The notes: generated by a model not told the origin, from the letters alone. 47,359 nt of DNA from Streptomyces viridochromogenes DSM 40736 (GCF_000158955.1 NZ_GG657757.1:4765333-4812691); one strand, 5' to 3'; shown: positions 8,723-16,716, counted from the stretch's first letter. Made by a program: numbers and translations.

Positions 8723-9542
8723 GGTGGTTGTCCTCCATCACGGATCGGATCATGTCGAGCGACATGAGCGGGGGCAGAGCTGCCGCACGCAGCCGATCGT
8801 AGGTGAGTGCGAAGCTCCTGACCTCGTCCGGATCCTCGACGAGTTGGCCGTAGTGCGCGCCTTCCGTGTAGGCGGTCTCCGACCCGTCCGGCATGGTCAG
8901 CACCGTGAGCGAGCCGCCCATGACGTCGTGCTCGCCCTGGTCGAACGGCAGGACCTGCACGGCGATGTGCGGTTCCGTCGCCGCCGTGAGCAATCGCGCC
9001 AACTGCTCACGCATCACCGGCCGGCCGCCGACCGGGCGCCGGAGCACCGCCTCGTCGAGCACCACCCAGAGCTCGGGACGGTCGGGCGTACCGAGCCGCT
9101 CCTGCCGTCCCATGCGAAGGGCGACCCGCTCCTCCAACTGCTCGTTGCTACCGAGCGTCCGACCAACGCTCAGCACCGCCCGCGCATAGTCCCGCGTCTG
9201 CAACAGACCTGGCACCACATGAGCCGCGTACTCGCGGACGGCCACAGCCCGCTCGGAGTGCGCCATGAACCTCCGCGACCAGTCCGGAAACGCCTCCCGG
9301 TACACGTACGGCCACAGTTCCACCAGCAGATCGTCCGCACCGAGGGCCGCATCCAGCGCCCGCGCCAGCTCCAGCGTCGGCTTCGCTCCGGACGCCCGCT
9401 CGATCTGTGTGATCCGCGTACTCACCACGTGCGTGCGGTCACCGAGTTCGGCCTGGGTCAGTCCGGCCGCCGTACGGAGTTTGCGGACCCTGGCGCCGAA
9501 CAGGGCCGCCATCGACGCACTGGGGTCAATTCCCTTGGCCAA
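8592..9542 (-). CDS. XRE-family regulator with DUF5753 domain (WhiJ/AbaA type)
   Basis: A 316-residue regulator. The N-terminal helix-turn-helix is at about residues 13-70 (ARVRKLRTAAGLTQAELGDRT, STRITQIERASG). The rest is the DUF5753 domain, with FPDWSRRFMAHSERAVAVREYAAHVVPGLLQT and the conserved end YDRLRAAALPPLMSLDMIRSVME. It opens with TTG at 9542 after AAGGAACGGAAG; an internal ATG ten codons in is possible. The C-terminus is odd: beyond MEDNHRG the frame runs 131 nt into DUF397 and ends in a basic Arg/Gly-rich tail (RRQLRGGGRRIPGRGRR). With the DUF397 gene and the divergent HATPase it forms a whiJ-like module. Confidence 0.85.
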   Translation of the reverse strand: MAKGIDPSASMAALFGARVRKLRTAAGLTQAELGDRTHVVSTRITQIERASGAKPTLELARALDAALGADDLLVELWPYVYREAFPDWSRRFMAHSERAVAVREYAAHVVPGLLQTRDYARAVLSVGRTLGSNEQLEERVALRMGRQERLGTPDRPELWVVLDEAVLRRPVGGRPVMREQLARLLTAATEPHIAVQVLPFDQGEHDVMGGSLTVLTMPDGSETAYTEGAHYGQLVEDPDEVRSFALTYDRLRAAALPPLMSLDMIRSVMEDNHRGANVPSRSERRRLAQEQLQQSGRRQLRGGGRRIPGRGRRPGP

Positions 9543-9686
9543 AGCGTCACTTCCGTTCCTTACGGGCTGAAAAGTAAGCCTGTGTCACCTGTCGAGCGTA
9601 GGGCGATCAGACCACTCTTGGACACAGAACGTGACGACACATGCACGCCACGGAATACCAGCGCGACAGGCAAGGACGGACAAGCC

Positions 9687-10157
9687 GTGACGACGACAGG
9701 AACGACCGCCCCGGAACTCCGCTCATTCGCAGCGCAGTTCGCCTCTTCACCGCGAGGTGCGCGGCTCGCCCGACGCCTCGCGGTCCGGCACATGGAGGAG
9801 TGGGGCCACCCGCCGGCGTCCGACACGTCGTGCGCGGTCGCTCTCGTCGTCGCGGAACTCGCGGCGAACGCCGTACAGCACGGCAGGGTCCCCGGCCACG
9901 ACTGCCACCTCCGACTCGCCCTCGACGCGACTGCGGGCCTGGTTCGCATCGAGGTCGCGGACGCCGCGTCCGAGAAACGGCCGCCCACGGCCCGGCCCTC
10001 GTCGTACCCCGAGGGCGAGTCCGGGCGAGGACTGCTCCTGGTCGACGTCCTGGCCGTGCGCTGGGGGACGGAACCTCGTCGGCCCCTGGGCAAGACGGTG
10101 TGGGCGGAGGTTTCCTTCCCGCCACCTGCCGTATCCCTGTCAGGATCGGATGCGTGA
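9687..10157 (+). CDS. HATPase_c_2 anti-sigma-like ATP-binding protein
   Basis: A 156-residue GHKL ATP-binding protein of the kind that acts as serine-protein kinase/anti-sigma factor or, in whiJ-like clusters, as a regulatory partner. The N box is VVAELAANAVQHG, the G1 region is VRIEVADAASEKRP, and the G2 box is GESGRGLLLVDVLAVRWG. The GTG at 9687 follows AAGGACGG with suitable spacing. It is divergent from the XRE gene across a 144-bp shared promoter region. Its stop overlaps the next gene by four bases, so the two are co-translated. Confidence 0.87.
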   Translation: MTTTGTTAPELRSFAAQFASSPRGARLARRLAVRHMEEWGHPPASDTSCAVALVVAELAANAVQHGRVPGHDCHLRLALDATAGLVRIEVADAASEKRPPTARPSSYPEGESGRGLLLVDVLAVRWGTEPRRPLGKTVWAEVSFPPPAVSLSGSDA

Positions 10158-11248
10158 CATACGTAGTGACCGTGGACGCCCGCATCCCGGAGGGCACTCC
10201 GGAGATGGACCCACTGCAGCGCGCCGGCGCCGTGGCGCTCATCGAGGACGGCTTCGACTCGGCCGAGGACATCGAGGAAGTCGGCGACGAGGAGGAACCC
10301 GGCGACGTCGAGGAAGTCGATCTCGTCGACAGCATCGTGGCCGTCCACCCGGGCGGAGCACTCCTGAAAGTGTTCGTGGACGCTCCGGCGCTGGAACTCG
10401 CCGAGGAGGCGGTCCGGCTGGTCGTCGCCGAACTGCTGGAACAGTCCGAGCTGTTGGCCGACTGGCGGATCGAGCGATGCGAGGTCGAACTGCACCCGGA
10501 GCTCGCTCAGGAGAGCCTGGACGCCGCCGACGGCCCCGACGTCCCGCCCGATGATCCCGCCGACCGCAAGGCACGGCACAGCGAGCGCCCCAGGGCCGAG
10601 GACGACACGGAGAACTACGACGCAGAGGCGAATGCGGAAGTTGCTCGCGGCCAGATGCTGACGCTGGCAGCCGGGCTGCGCTCCTTCCCACCCGTGATGT
10701 TCGGCGTATCACAGGAGAACGCGAGCCTGGCTGCCGGTGCCTTGGTGTACGCGACGGACGTCCTGGTGGACGAGCTGTTCCAGGACGTGCAGACCCTGGC
10801 GACGGGGGACACCACCGTCGCGGAATGCGACAGGCCCCTATGGCGCATCGACGACCTCCCCGAGCGTTACGCCCTCCAGTACGACGCCCGTTTCGCCCGC
10901 CGCTTCCTGGTGACGGTGATCGCGATGACCACCCGCTTCACGGACGGCAGCTTCCAGCGGTTGAGCTGCGTCGCCGAGGAACTCGCGCTGAGGCTGCTGC
11001 TGCGTGAGACGAAGGTGACCCTGGAGACGTACGGGCTGCTCGACGACGGCGTCTCGGCGGCACTCGACTCGTTCGCCGGCAACGTCTACGAGGACATGGA
11101 CCACGAGTGGCTCTACGACGACTCCATGGACGGCATCGACGACAGCGACGCCGGAGCGGCCCTCGGCGTCACGCCCATGGCGTTCAAGACATGGTTCACT
11201 CCGTTCGAGGAAGGGCGGTACGTCCACCCGTCCGCGGCTGACCTGTGA
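10154..11248 (+). CDS. Acidic protein of unknown function, coupled to the HATPase
   Basis: A 364-residue soluble, acidic protein. The GTG overlaps the HATPase stop (GTGA), indicating coupled translation and probably a functional link. The N-terminal third is strongly acidic (SAEDIEEVGDEEEPGDVEEVDLVD). A disordered charged stretch lies near residues 130-160, and the C-terminal half is helical (ARFARRFLVTVIAMTTRFTD, LSCVAEELALRLLLRE). I recognise no catalytic motif or family. Its last 53 bases overlap the end of the convergent ComB-like gene, so the two messages would be antisense to each other there. A role in the XRE/DUF397/HATPase module is inference from position only. Confidence 0.75.
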   Translation: MTYVVTVDARIPEGTPEMDPLQRAGAVALIEDGFDSAEDIEEVGDEEEPGDVEEVDLVDSIVAVHPGGALLKVFVDAPALELAEEAVRLVVAELLEQSELLADWRIERCEVELHPELAQESLDAADGPDVPPDDPADRKARHSERPRAEDDTENYDAEANAEVARGQMLTLAAGLRSFPPVMFGVSQENASLAAGALVYATDVLVDELFQDVQTLATGDTTVAECDRPLWRIDDLPERYALQYDARFARRFLVTVIAMTTRFTDGSFQRLSCVAEELALRLLLRETKVTLETYGLLDDGVSAALDSFAGNVYEDMDHEWLYDDSMDGIDDSDAGAALGVTPMAFKTWFTPFEEGRYVHPSAADL

Positions 11249-11930
11249 CCGGCGCAGGCACGGCGCACGGACGCAGGACCATGAGCGAGTCCTCCAGGGC
11301 CGCCACCAGGGCGAAGGGGAACCGGTCGAGCTCGAGACAGAGGGCGACGTCATCAGGATGAACTCCCTGACGCACCCCCTCCGCCAGCTCGGCGGCGGCA
11401 CGCGACTCGGCGGCACGCCGGAGGAACTCAGCAGCATCCGCCCCGGCCCCGGCGGCCCTCCGGGCGATGTACTGAGCGCACGCCAGATCCTCATCGGCTC
11501 GCCCATCCTCGCCGGTGACCACGAACGTGGCACTGTCACACCCGCGTGTCCGCAACAACCCGGCCGTCGCCTCCGCCACCACGAAACTGGCGCACAGCAC
11601 CAGCGACGCCTCCTTGACCGCAAGGGCGCCGACCGTCCCCGCCGTGGTCTTCTGCACGACGGTCCGTCCACCAAGGTCAACCGACCGCAGCAGACCAGGA
11701 GAGTTCACGGCGTCGAACCCGAGCGCGGGCGGACCGTCCTTGAGCGCCACCCAATCCGGGTGACGAGCCTTGAGCGCCAGGGCTTCGTCCAGCGACTCAG
11801 CGAGAACGATCTTCTCCGCCCCCTGATCAAAGGCCCAGGCAGCCACGGTGAAGGCCCGCATGACATCAACCACGACCGCCACAGCCGGGGACCCGCCCAG
11901 CTCACCGATGCCAAGAAACCGAGCGTCCAT
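11196..11930 (-). CDS. comB: ComB-family 2-phosphosulfolactate phosphatase
   Basis: Member of the ComB family, known for hydrolysing 2-phosphosulfolactate in coenzyme M synthesis. Family features seen include VVVDVMRAFTVAAWAFDQGAEKIVLAESLDEAL near the start, the substrate-region GRTVVQKTTAGTVGAL, and CASFVVAEATAGLL with VVTGEDGRADEDLACAQYI. The length of 244 residues is normal. Actinomycetes are not known for coenzyme M, and no ComA or ComC gene is nearby, so the natural substrate may be another phospho-acid. The start is ATG 11930; an in-frame GTG at 11948 is possible. The 3' end overlaps the convergent neighbour by 53 bases. Confidence 0.82.
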   Translation of the reverse strand: MDARFLGIGELGGSPAVAVVVDVMRAFTVAAWAFDQGAEKIVLAESLDEALALKARHPDWVALKDGPPALGFDAVNSPGLLRSVDLGGRTVVQKTTAGTVGALAVKEASLVLCASFVVAEATAGLLRTRGCDSATFVVTGEDGRADEDLACAQYIARRAAGAGADAAEFLRRAAESRAAAELAEGVRQGVHPDDVALCLELDRFPFALVAALEDSLMVLRPCAVPAPVTGQPRTGGRTALPRTE

Positions 11931-12108
11931 CCGTCCATGATCGCGCACGCCCGGCCTGCCGGTGGGGCGTATGGCTCAGCGCACGGACCTGAGGCGATCA
12001 GCCCAGCGGCGAAGGCCCCGTCGTGAGCGACGAGAACGCGACGCGAGCGATCGGCGATCCCCTGTGCGGGCCTGACTGACTTCGCGGGGACTTCGCCCCC
12101 AATGATCG

Positions 12109-12213
12109 TCAGGCAAGACCCCGGCGACGAATACGCGAGGCCAGCCACGCAAACGCGCCCATGACCACGGCGAGGCCACCCATCAAGATCAAGAGGGGTA
12201 AGTACGCATCCAT
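12109..12213 (-). CDS. 34-residue single-span membrane peptide
   Basis: A short gene that automated calling could easily miss. It reads MDAYLPLLILMGGLAVVM through GAFAWLASRIRRRGLA: one transmembrane helix of about 24 residues followed by a positive RIRRR tail, which predicts the C-terminus inside. There is no Shine-Dalgarno sequence, but TACTCT (complement of 12220-12225) ends six bases before the ATG, giving a leaderless arrangement shared by other genes here. It lies between the ComB-like and ALS-like genes on the same strand. Function is unknown. Confidence 0.55.
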   Translation of the reverse strand: MDAYLPLLILMGGLAVVMGAFAWLASRIRRRGLA

Positions 12214-12219
12214 GGCACG

Positions 12220-12225
12220 AGAGTA
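12220..12225 (-). promoter_or_regulatory. -10 element (TACTCT) for the 34-residue peptide
   Basis: On the minus strand TACTCT is followed by six bases and then the ATG at 12213. This spacing would place transcription start at the start codon. Confidence 0.4.
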
Positions 12226-12273
12226 CGGGCCAACAGCGATCCCCCCCCTGCTCGACCGGTGGCCGACCGCGCG

Positions 12274-13965
12274 TCAGAACGGGCCGTGGAGGCTGCCCAG
12301 TCGGTCGGTCAGGCGCAGGTTCTCGGAGTAGTCGACGGGGCAGGCGATCACGGAGACCGAGTCGTCGTCGAGGGCGCGTCGTAGTACGGGCAGGAGTTGG
12401 TCGGCGGTCTCGACGGCGTAGCCGCGTGCGCCGAAGCTCTCGGCGTAGGCGACGAGGTCGGGGTTGGTGAACCGGGTGTGGCTGTGGCGGCCGAGTTCGA
12501 GTTCCATCTTCCAGGTGATCAGGCCGTATTCCTCGTCCACGAGGACGAGGGCCACCAGCGGGATGCGCTCACGGACGGCGGTCTCCAGTTCCTGGGAGTT
12601 CATCAGGAACGAGCCGTCGCCCATCATGGCCAGGACTCGTCGGTCCGGCAGGGCGAGCTTGGCGGCGATGGCGCCCGGCAGCGCGAACCCCATGGTGGAC
12701 AGGCCGTTGGAGACCAGACAGGTGTCCGGCTCATACGTCGGGTAGAGGCGGGACATCCACATCTTTCCGGCACCGGTGTCGGCGAGGACGATGTCGCGGC
12801 GGTCCAGGGCGGCGCGGACATCGTGCACCACACGCTGCGGCACGAGGGGGAACGCGTCGTTGTCACGTCCGTACTGGAGCTCTTCGTCCAGGAGGGTGCG
12901 GATCTTCGCACTGCTCCCGGAGTCGTAGGTGAGTCCGGCGGGCAGTGCGGCCGCGAGTGCGTCCAGCGCCTGCGAGGGGTCTCCTTCGACGCCCACGGCG
13001 ACTGGGTAGTGGGCGTCGACCTCGGCGGGGAAACGGTGCACGTGCACGATGCGCTTGTCACCGTTCGGGTTGATCTTGGCGGGGTCGAACTCCTGGATCT
13101 CGTAGCCCACACAGAGCAGCACGTCGGCCGTGTCGAAGCCGAAGTTGCCGTAGTCGTGGCGCATGAAGCCCACCGCGCCGAGGGCGTTCGGGTGGTCGTC
13201 GGGGAAGACGCCCTTGCCGTGGAATGTGGTCGCGACCGGGATGTTCAGCTGCTCGGCGAACCGCAGCAGGGCGGCCGAGGCTCGGGCCCTGGCGGCGCCA
13301 TGGCCGGCCAGCACGACGGGTTGCCGAGCCGAGGCAAGCACCGCGGCCGCCCGCGCGATCTGGGTGGGCGAGGGCGCGTCGGCACCTACAGCGTCGATCT
13401 GCAGGGGGGCGAGGGGCTCAGCCGGACGTTCGGCCTCGATGTCCTCCGGCACGGCCAGGAACACGGCGCCGGGGCGTTCACTCTGCGCGGTCCTGAACGC
13501 CTTTCGGGTCATCTCCGGCACGGCGTCCGGACACTCGACGCGGGCAGCCCACTGCGTGACCGGAGCGAACATCGACACCAGGTCGATGACCTGGTGGGAC
13601 TCCTTGTGGATACGGCGCAGCGAGCCCTGAGCGGCGAGGGCGACCATCGGCGCACTGTTGGTCAAGGCGTCCGCGGTGCCGAGCAGCAGATTGATCGCAC
13701 CGGGCCCCAGGGTGGCCGAGCACACTCCGGCCCGGCCGGTCAGCCGCCCGTAGATCTCCGCCATGAAGGAGGCGGCCTGCTCATGGCGCACCAGGACGTA
13801 CCGGATCCCCGAGCCCTGCAGCGCGTCCACGAAGCGGATGTTCTCCTCACCGGGGATCCCGAAGACGTACTCCACGCCCTCGGCCCGCAGACAACGCACC
13901 AACAGGTGCGCGACGTCTTCCACTGCTGCCGTGTCCCTCGACTCGCTCGCGCCTTCGGTACTCAC
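12274..13965 (-). CDS. Thiamine-diphosphate enzyme, acetolactate synthase-like
   Basis: A 563-residue ThDP-dependent enzyme of the acetolactate synthase large-subunit group, expected to condense pyruvate after decarboxylation. The catalytic Glu62 is in LVRHEQAASFMAEIYGRLTG, and the ThDP/Mg motif begins GDGSFLMNSQELETAV. The motif ends VLVDEEYGLI instead of the usual NN, which recalls catabolic AlsS (VDNGY) rather than biosynthetic IlvB. No small regulatory subunit gene is nearby, also fitting a catabolic or fermentative type. The GTG at 13965 has TACGTT six bases upstream and no ribosome site, so it is probably leaderless. It is divergent from the FMN reductase at 14176. Confidence 0.85.
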   Translation of the reverse strand: MSTEGASESRDTAAVEDVAHLLVRCLRAEGVEYVFGIPGEENIRFVDALQGSGIRYVLVRHEQAASFMAEIYGRLTGRAGVCSATLGPGAINLLLGTADALTNSAPMVALAAQGSLRRIHKESHQVIDLVSMFAPVTQWAARVECPDAVPEMTRKAFRTAQSERPGAVFLAVPEDIEAERPAEPLAPLQIDAVGADAPSPTQIARAAAVLASARQPVVLAGHGAARARASAALLRFAEQLNIPVATTFHGKGVFPDDHPNALGAVGFMRHDYGNFGFDTADVLLCVGYEIQEFDPAKINPNGDKRIVHVHRFPAEVDAHYPVAVGVEGDPSQALDALAAALPAGLTYDSGSSAKIRTLLDEELQYGRDNDAFPLVPQRVVHDVRAALDRRDIVLADTGAGKMWMSRLYPTYEPDTCLVSNGLSTMGFALPGAIAAKLALPDRRVLAMMGDGSFLMNSQELETAVRERIPLVALVLVDEEYGLITWKMELELGRHSHTRFTNPDLVAYAESFGARGYAVETADQLLPVLRRALDDDSVSVIACPVDYSENLRLTDRLGSLHGPF

Positions 13966-13971
13966 GGGACG

Positions 13972-13977
13972 AACGTA
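13972..13977 (-). promoter_or_regulatory. -10 element (TACGTT) for the ALS-like gene
   Basis: On the minus strand TACGTT is followed by CGTCCC and the GTG at 13965, the spacing of a leaderless promoter. Confidence 0.4.
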
Positions 13978-14175
13978 AGTACGCCCGCCTGCCCCGACCA
14001 CTCATCCGCCGCCGACCGAGGCGGCCGACTGGACACCGATGCCACAGGTGCGCCGCGGCGGCCGTTCGGAGGCGTCGGAGTGGCGGCGGACGTGGGCCGC
14101 CCGCACGCTGGAGCCGGATGTGGACGTGCGCCGCCGAGGAACATCGTGCTGCGCAGAAGGCTCCGGGAGGACCGT

Positions 14176-14913
14176 GTGACCGCTTCGTCGCCCGCCACCG
14201 ACGCACCGCCGGCTCGGTACGACGACCTGCGTGCTCTGGTGATCAACTGCACCCTGAAGCGCTCGCCGGGGACGAGCAACACCCAGGGCCTGATCGACCG
14301 CAGCACCGCCATCCTGGACGCCCAAGGCGTGCACGTCGACGTCGTCCGGGCCGTGGACCACGACATCGCCACCGGCGTGTGGCCGGACATGCGGGAGCAT
14401 GGCTGGGAGTCGGACGCCTGGCCCGACCTGTACCGGCAGGTGATGGCCGCCGACATCCTCGTGCTGGCCGGCCCCATCTGGCTGGGTGACAACAGCTCCG
14501 TGATGAAGCAGGTGATCGAACGCCTCTACGCGTGCTCCAGCCTGCTCAACGACGCGGGACAGTACGCCTATTACGGCCGGGTCGGCGGCTGCCTGATCAC
14601 CGGTAACGAGGACGGCGTCAAGCACTGCGCCATGAACGTCCTCTACAGCCTGCAGCACCTGGGTTACACCATCCCTCCCCAGGCGGACGCCGGCTGGGTC
14701 GGCGAGGCGGGCCCGGGCCCCTCGTACCTGGATCCCGGCTCGGGCGGCCCGGAGAACGACTTCACCAACCGCAACACCACCTTCATGACCTGGAACCTGC
14801 TGCACCTGGCCCGGGCGCTGAAGGACCTCGGCGGCATCCCCGCCTACGGCAACCAGCGCACCGCCTGGGACGCGGGCTGCCGCCGCGACTACGAGAACCC
14901 CGAACACCGGTAG
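14176..14913 (+). CDS. Flavodoxin-fold NAD(P)H-dependent FMN reductase
   Basis: A 245-residue flavoprotein of the NADPH-dependent FMN reductase group. The phosphate-binding loop is NCTLKRSPGTSNTQGLID near residue 23, and the flavin-contact segments are LAGPIWLGDNSSVMKQVIERLYA and GGCLITGNEDGVKHCAMNVLYSLQHLGY. The GTG has GGGAGG five bases upstream. It is divergent from the thiamine enzyme and convergent with the peroxiredoxin. The physiological acceptor is unknown; redox balance or quinone/azo reduction is plausible. Confidence 0.85.
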   Translation: MTASSPATDAPPARYDDLRALVINCTLKRSPGTSNTQGLIDRSTAILDAQGVHVDVVRAVDHDIATGVWPDMREHGWESDAWPDLYRQVMAADILVLAGPIWLGDNSSVMKQVIERLYACSSLLNDAGQYAYYGRVGGCLITGNEDGVKHCAMNVLYSLQHLGYTIPPQADAGWVGEAGPGPSYLDPGSGGPENDFTNRNTTFMTWNLLHLARALKDLGGIPAYGNQRTAWDAGCRRDYENPEHR

Positions 14914-14955
14914 GGACACCGGAGCCGGTCGGCACGCCGGAACGCCGCTGAGCCG

Positions 14956-15606
14956 TCAGCCCAGCGCCTCAAGAGCCGCGAGGAGGTCGGCGGGTTCCGC
15001 CCTGGCGGTGTAGTCGGCGTTGACGAAGGCCCATCGGATGGTGCCCGCGCGATCGATGACGTAGGTGGCGGGCAGCGGCAGGGTGCGCGGATGGCCGTCG
15101 TTGACGCGCTGGAGGTCGAAGCCGAGCCTGTCGTAGACGGCGGCCAGATCGTCGGGGAGGTCGAAGGCGAGGCCGTACTGCTTGGCGGTGTCGGAGCCGA
15201 TGTCGCTGAGGACGTCGAAAGCCAGGCCGTGTTTCTCGGTGAGGGTGAGGGACTCGTCGGGGATCTGCGGGGAGACGGCGACGAGGTGTGCGCCGTGCGC
15301 GGTGATGTCGGCGTGGTGCTGCTGAAGGGCGCGCAGCGCGATGTTGCAGTAGGGGCACCAGGCACCACGGTAGAAGGTGAGGACGACCGGGCCCAGTGCG
15401 AGCAGGTCGTCCAGGACCACTGTCCGACCGGTCGCCGAGGGCAGCCGGAAGCGAGGCGCGGGATCGCCGACACCGAGGGCGCGCTCGGCCTGCCCCGAGG
15501 CGGCGAGTTCCTCACCGGCTCGGCGCATGGTCTCCCGTATCTCGGCGGGAATCTCCTGCTGACGGGCCTCGTAGAAGGCGCGCAACTCGGCGTTGAGTGT
15601 GGTCAC
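14956..15606 (-). CDS. Peroxiredoxin-like (AhpC/TSA) protein
   Basis: A 216-residue thioredoxin-fold peroxidase. The active-site motif is FYRGAWCPYCNIALRAL, a Cys-x2-Cys form that replaces the classical PxxxTxxC and is typical of the peroxiredoxin-like group in actinomycetes. Further family segments are LVAVSPQIPDESL and LPATYVIDRAGTIRWAFVNADYTARAEP. The GTG is preceded by GGGAGGAAC. Divergent from a TetR gene, it shares a 154-bp intergenic region containing two copies of a palindromic operator, so it is probably repressed by that regulator. Confidence 0.9.
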   Translation of the reverse strand: MTTLNAELRAFYEARQQEIPAEIRETMRRAGEELAASGQAERALGVGDPAPRFRLPSATGRTVVLDDLLALGPVVLTFYRGAWCPYCNIALRALQQHHADITAHGAHLVAVSPQIPDESLTLTEKHGLAFDVLSDIGSDTAKQYGLAFDLPDDLAAVYDRLGFDLQRVNDGHPRTLPLPATYVIDRAGTIRWAFVNADYTARAEPADLLAALEALG

Positions 15607-15640
15607 GGTGTCCGTTCCTCCCGATCGACGTCTCGACTAA

Positions 15641-15660
15641 CTTGGAATGACCGTTTCAAG
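15641..15660. promoter_or_regulatory. TetR operator, proximal to the peroxiredoxin gene
   Basis: Imperfect palindrome CTTGGAATGACCGTTTCAAG, extended to AAGATA at 15658-15663. It matches the site at 15726-15745 read on the other strand at CTTGGA, GAC and TTTCAAGATA. It lies about 35 bp upstream of the peroxiredoxin start, over its likely promoter. Confidence 0.6.
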
Positions 15661-15725
15661 ATAGCGGCGGCGTGATCCCGTACCAAGGGGTCGGCCGAGA
15701 TTGGCCGGGGATGGACGAGGGGTAT

Positions 15726-15745
15726 CTTGAAATCGTCGGTCCAAG
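15726..15745. promoter_or_regulatory. TetR operator, proximal to the tetR gene
   Basis: CTTGAAATCGTCGGTCCAAG, the inverted counterpart of the site at 15641, centred 85 bp from it. It lies 15 bp upstream of the TetR start codon, suited to autorepression. Confidence 0.6.
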
Positions 15746-15760
15746 ATGGAGGGGCGGAGC

Positions 15761-16360
15761 ATGCCGGACATCAAGCACTTCGATCCGGACGCGGTCCTGG
15801 AGACCGTGGTGCGACTGTTCTGGCGCCAGGGCGTGGCCGGGACCGGGATCCAGGACGTCGTGACCGCGACCGGCCTCAACCGCTCCAGCCTGTACGCGAC
15901 CTTCGGCGGCAAGCAGGACCTGTACGGCGCCGCGCTGCGCCGCTACATCGACCAGTGGTCCCGGCCCGCGTTCCGCTCTCTCGCCCAGGACCAGCGAGGG
16001 CTGCGGGCCGTCGCCGAGTTCTTCGACGGGCTCATCGCGGTGCGGTGCGCCGGCGAACACGCCCGCTGGGGGTGCCTGGTCGTCAACGCGCACACCGGCG
16101 CGGAGAACGGCGACCCCGAGGTCCGCGACCTCCTCGAACAACACCACCGGGAACTGCGGGACGCCCTGCACGCGGCACTCGTCGCGGCCGAGGCGCAAGG
16201 GCAACTGGCGTCCGGCACCGATCCGGGCGCGGCTGCCGAAGTGCTGGCACTGCTCGCCTACGGCGTGAACCTGCGCTCCCGCGCGGGCGCCGACGCGAAG
16301 GCGCTGCACGCCACCGTGGCCACCGCCTTGCAGTCACTCGCCAGCCCTACGGTGGCGTGA
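15761..16360 (+). CDS. TetR-family transcriptional regulator
   Basis: A 199-residue TetR repressor. The N-terminal DNA-binding domain reads DAVLETVVRLFWRQGVAGTGIQDVVTATGLNRSSLYATFGGKQDLYGAALRRY (recognition helix near residues 37-47). The C-terminal domain has a TetR_C group pattern with WGCLVVNAHTGAENGDPEVRDLLEQHH. The ATG at 15761 is preceded by GGAGGGG; an ATG at 15746 is in frame but lacks a site. The two operator-like palindromes upstream suggest it controls itself and the divergent peroxiredoxin. The inducer is unknown. Confidence 0.9.
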   Translation: MPDIKHFDPDAVLETVVRLFWRQGVAGTGIQDVVTATGLNRSSLYATFGGKQDLYGAALRRYIDQWSRPAFRSLAQDQRGLRAVAEFFDGLIAVRCAGEHARWGCLVVNAHTGAENGDPEVRDLLEQHHRELRDALHAALVAAEAQGQLASGTDPGAAAEVLALLAYGVNLRSRAGADAKALHATVATALQSLASPTVA

Positions 16361-16716
16361 ACGGGCGACCGTCTCCCAAAGGGCTACCAAATCGGCCGCG
16401 GAAACCACTCAGAAGCCATCCGCTTACCGCTCAACAGGCTTGATCAGTCGAACAGGGTTTGTGTCCAGGTGACAAATCACCCTGGCGCAGGCGGAGGCGC
16501 AGGGAATGCCCTGCCCGAGTCCGTGCTGCTGGCGGAGCGGGGGTCCTCGGAGAGCTGGCCTGGTGGTGCGACGCGTATGCGGTTCGCATCAGGCAGAATC
16601 AGTGCCGTGGCCGATGGACTGCGTCGTGCCGCGCGGAGTTCAGGGGCGGGTGGGCCCGGTGGCCGCCGGCCCCTCATTGCATGTGAGCGCCAGGACGCGA
16701 GGGATACGGAAGAACG
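16361..16716. other. Intergenic region upstream of the DUF4253 gene
   Basis: This 356-bp stretch contains the left copy of the direct repeat (16421-16472). I see no convincing gene: frames here lack biased third positions or recognisable protein sequence. A weak ribosome site (GGAAG at 16708) precedes the ATG at 16717. Confidence 0.5.
16421..16472 (+). repeat. Direct repeat, left copy, flanking the DUF4253 gene
   Basis: About 42 of 52 positions match 17531-17582. The shared core CAGGCTTGATCAGTCGAAC (16435-16453) is exact, followed by one mismatch and GGGTT. The pair brackets a single gene at 1,110 bp spacing. Confidence 0.6.

Noticed and set aside
11976..12179. 67-codon frame upstream of the ComB-like gene
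   Set aside because: Out-of-frame with the 34-residue membrane peptide, Arg-rich and without coding signals.
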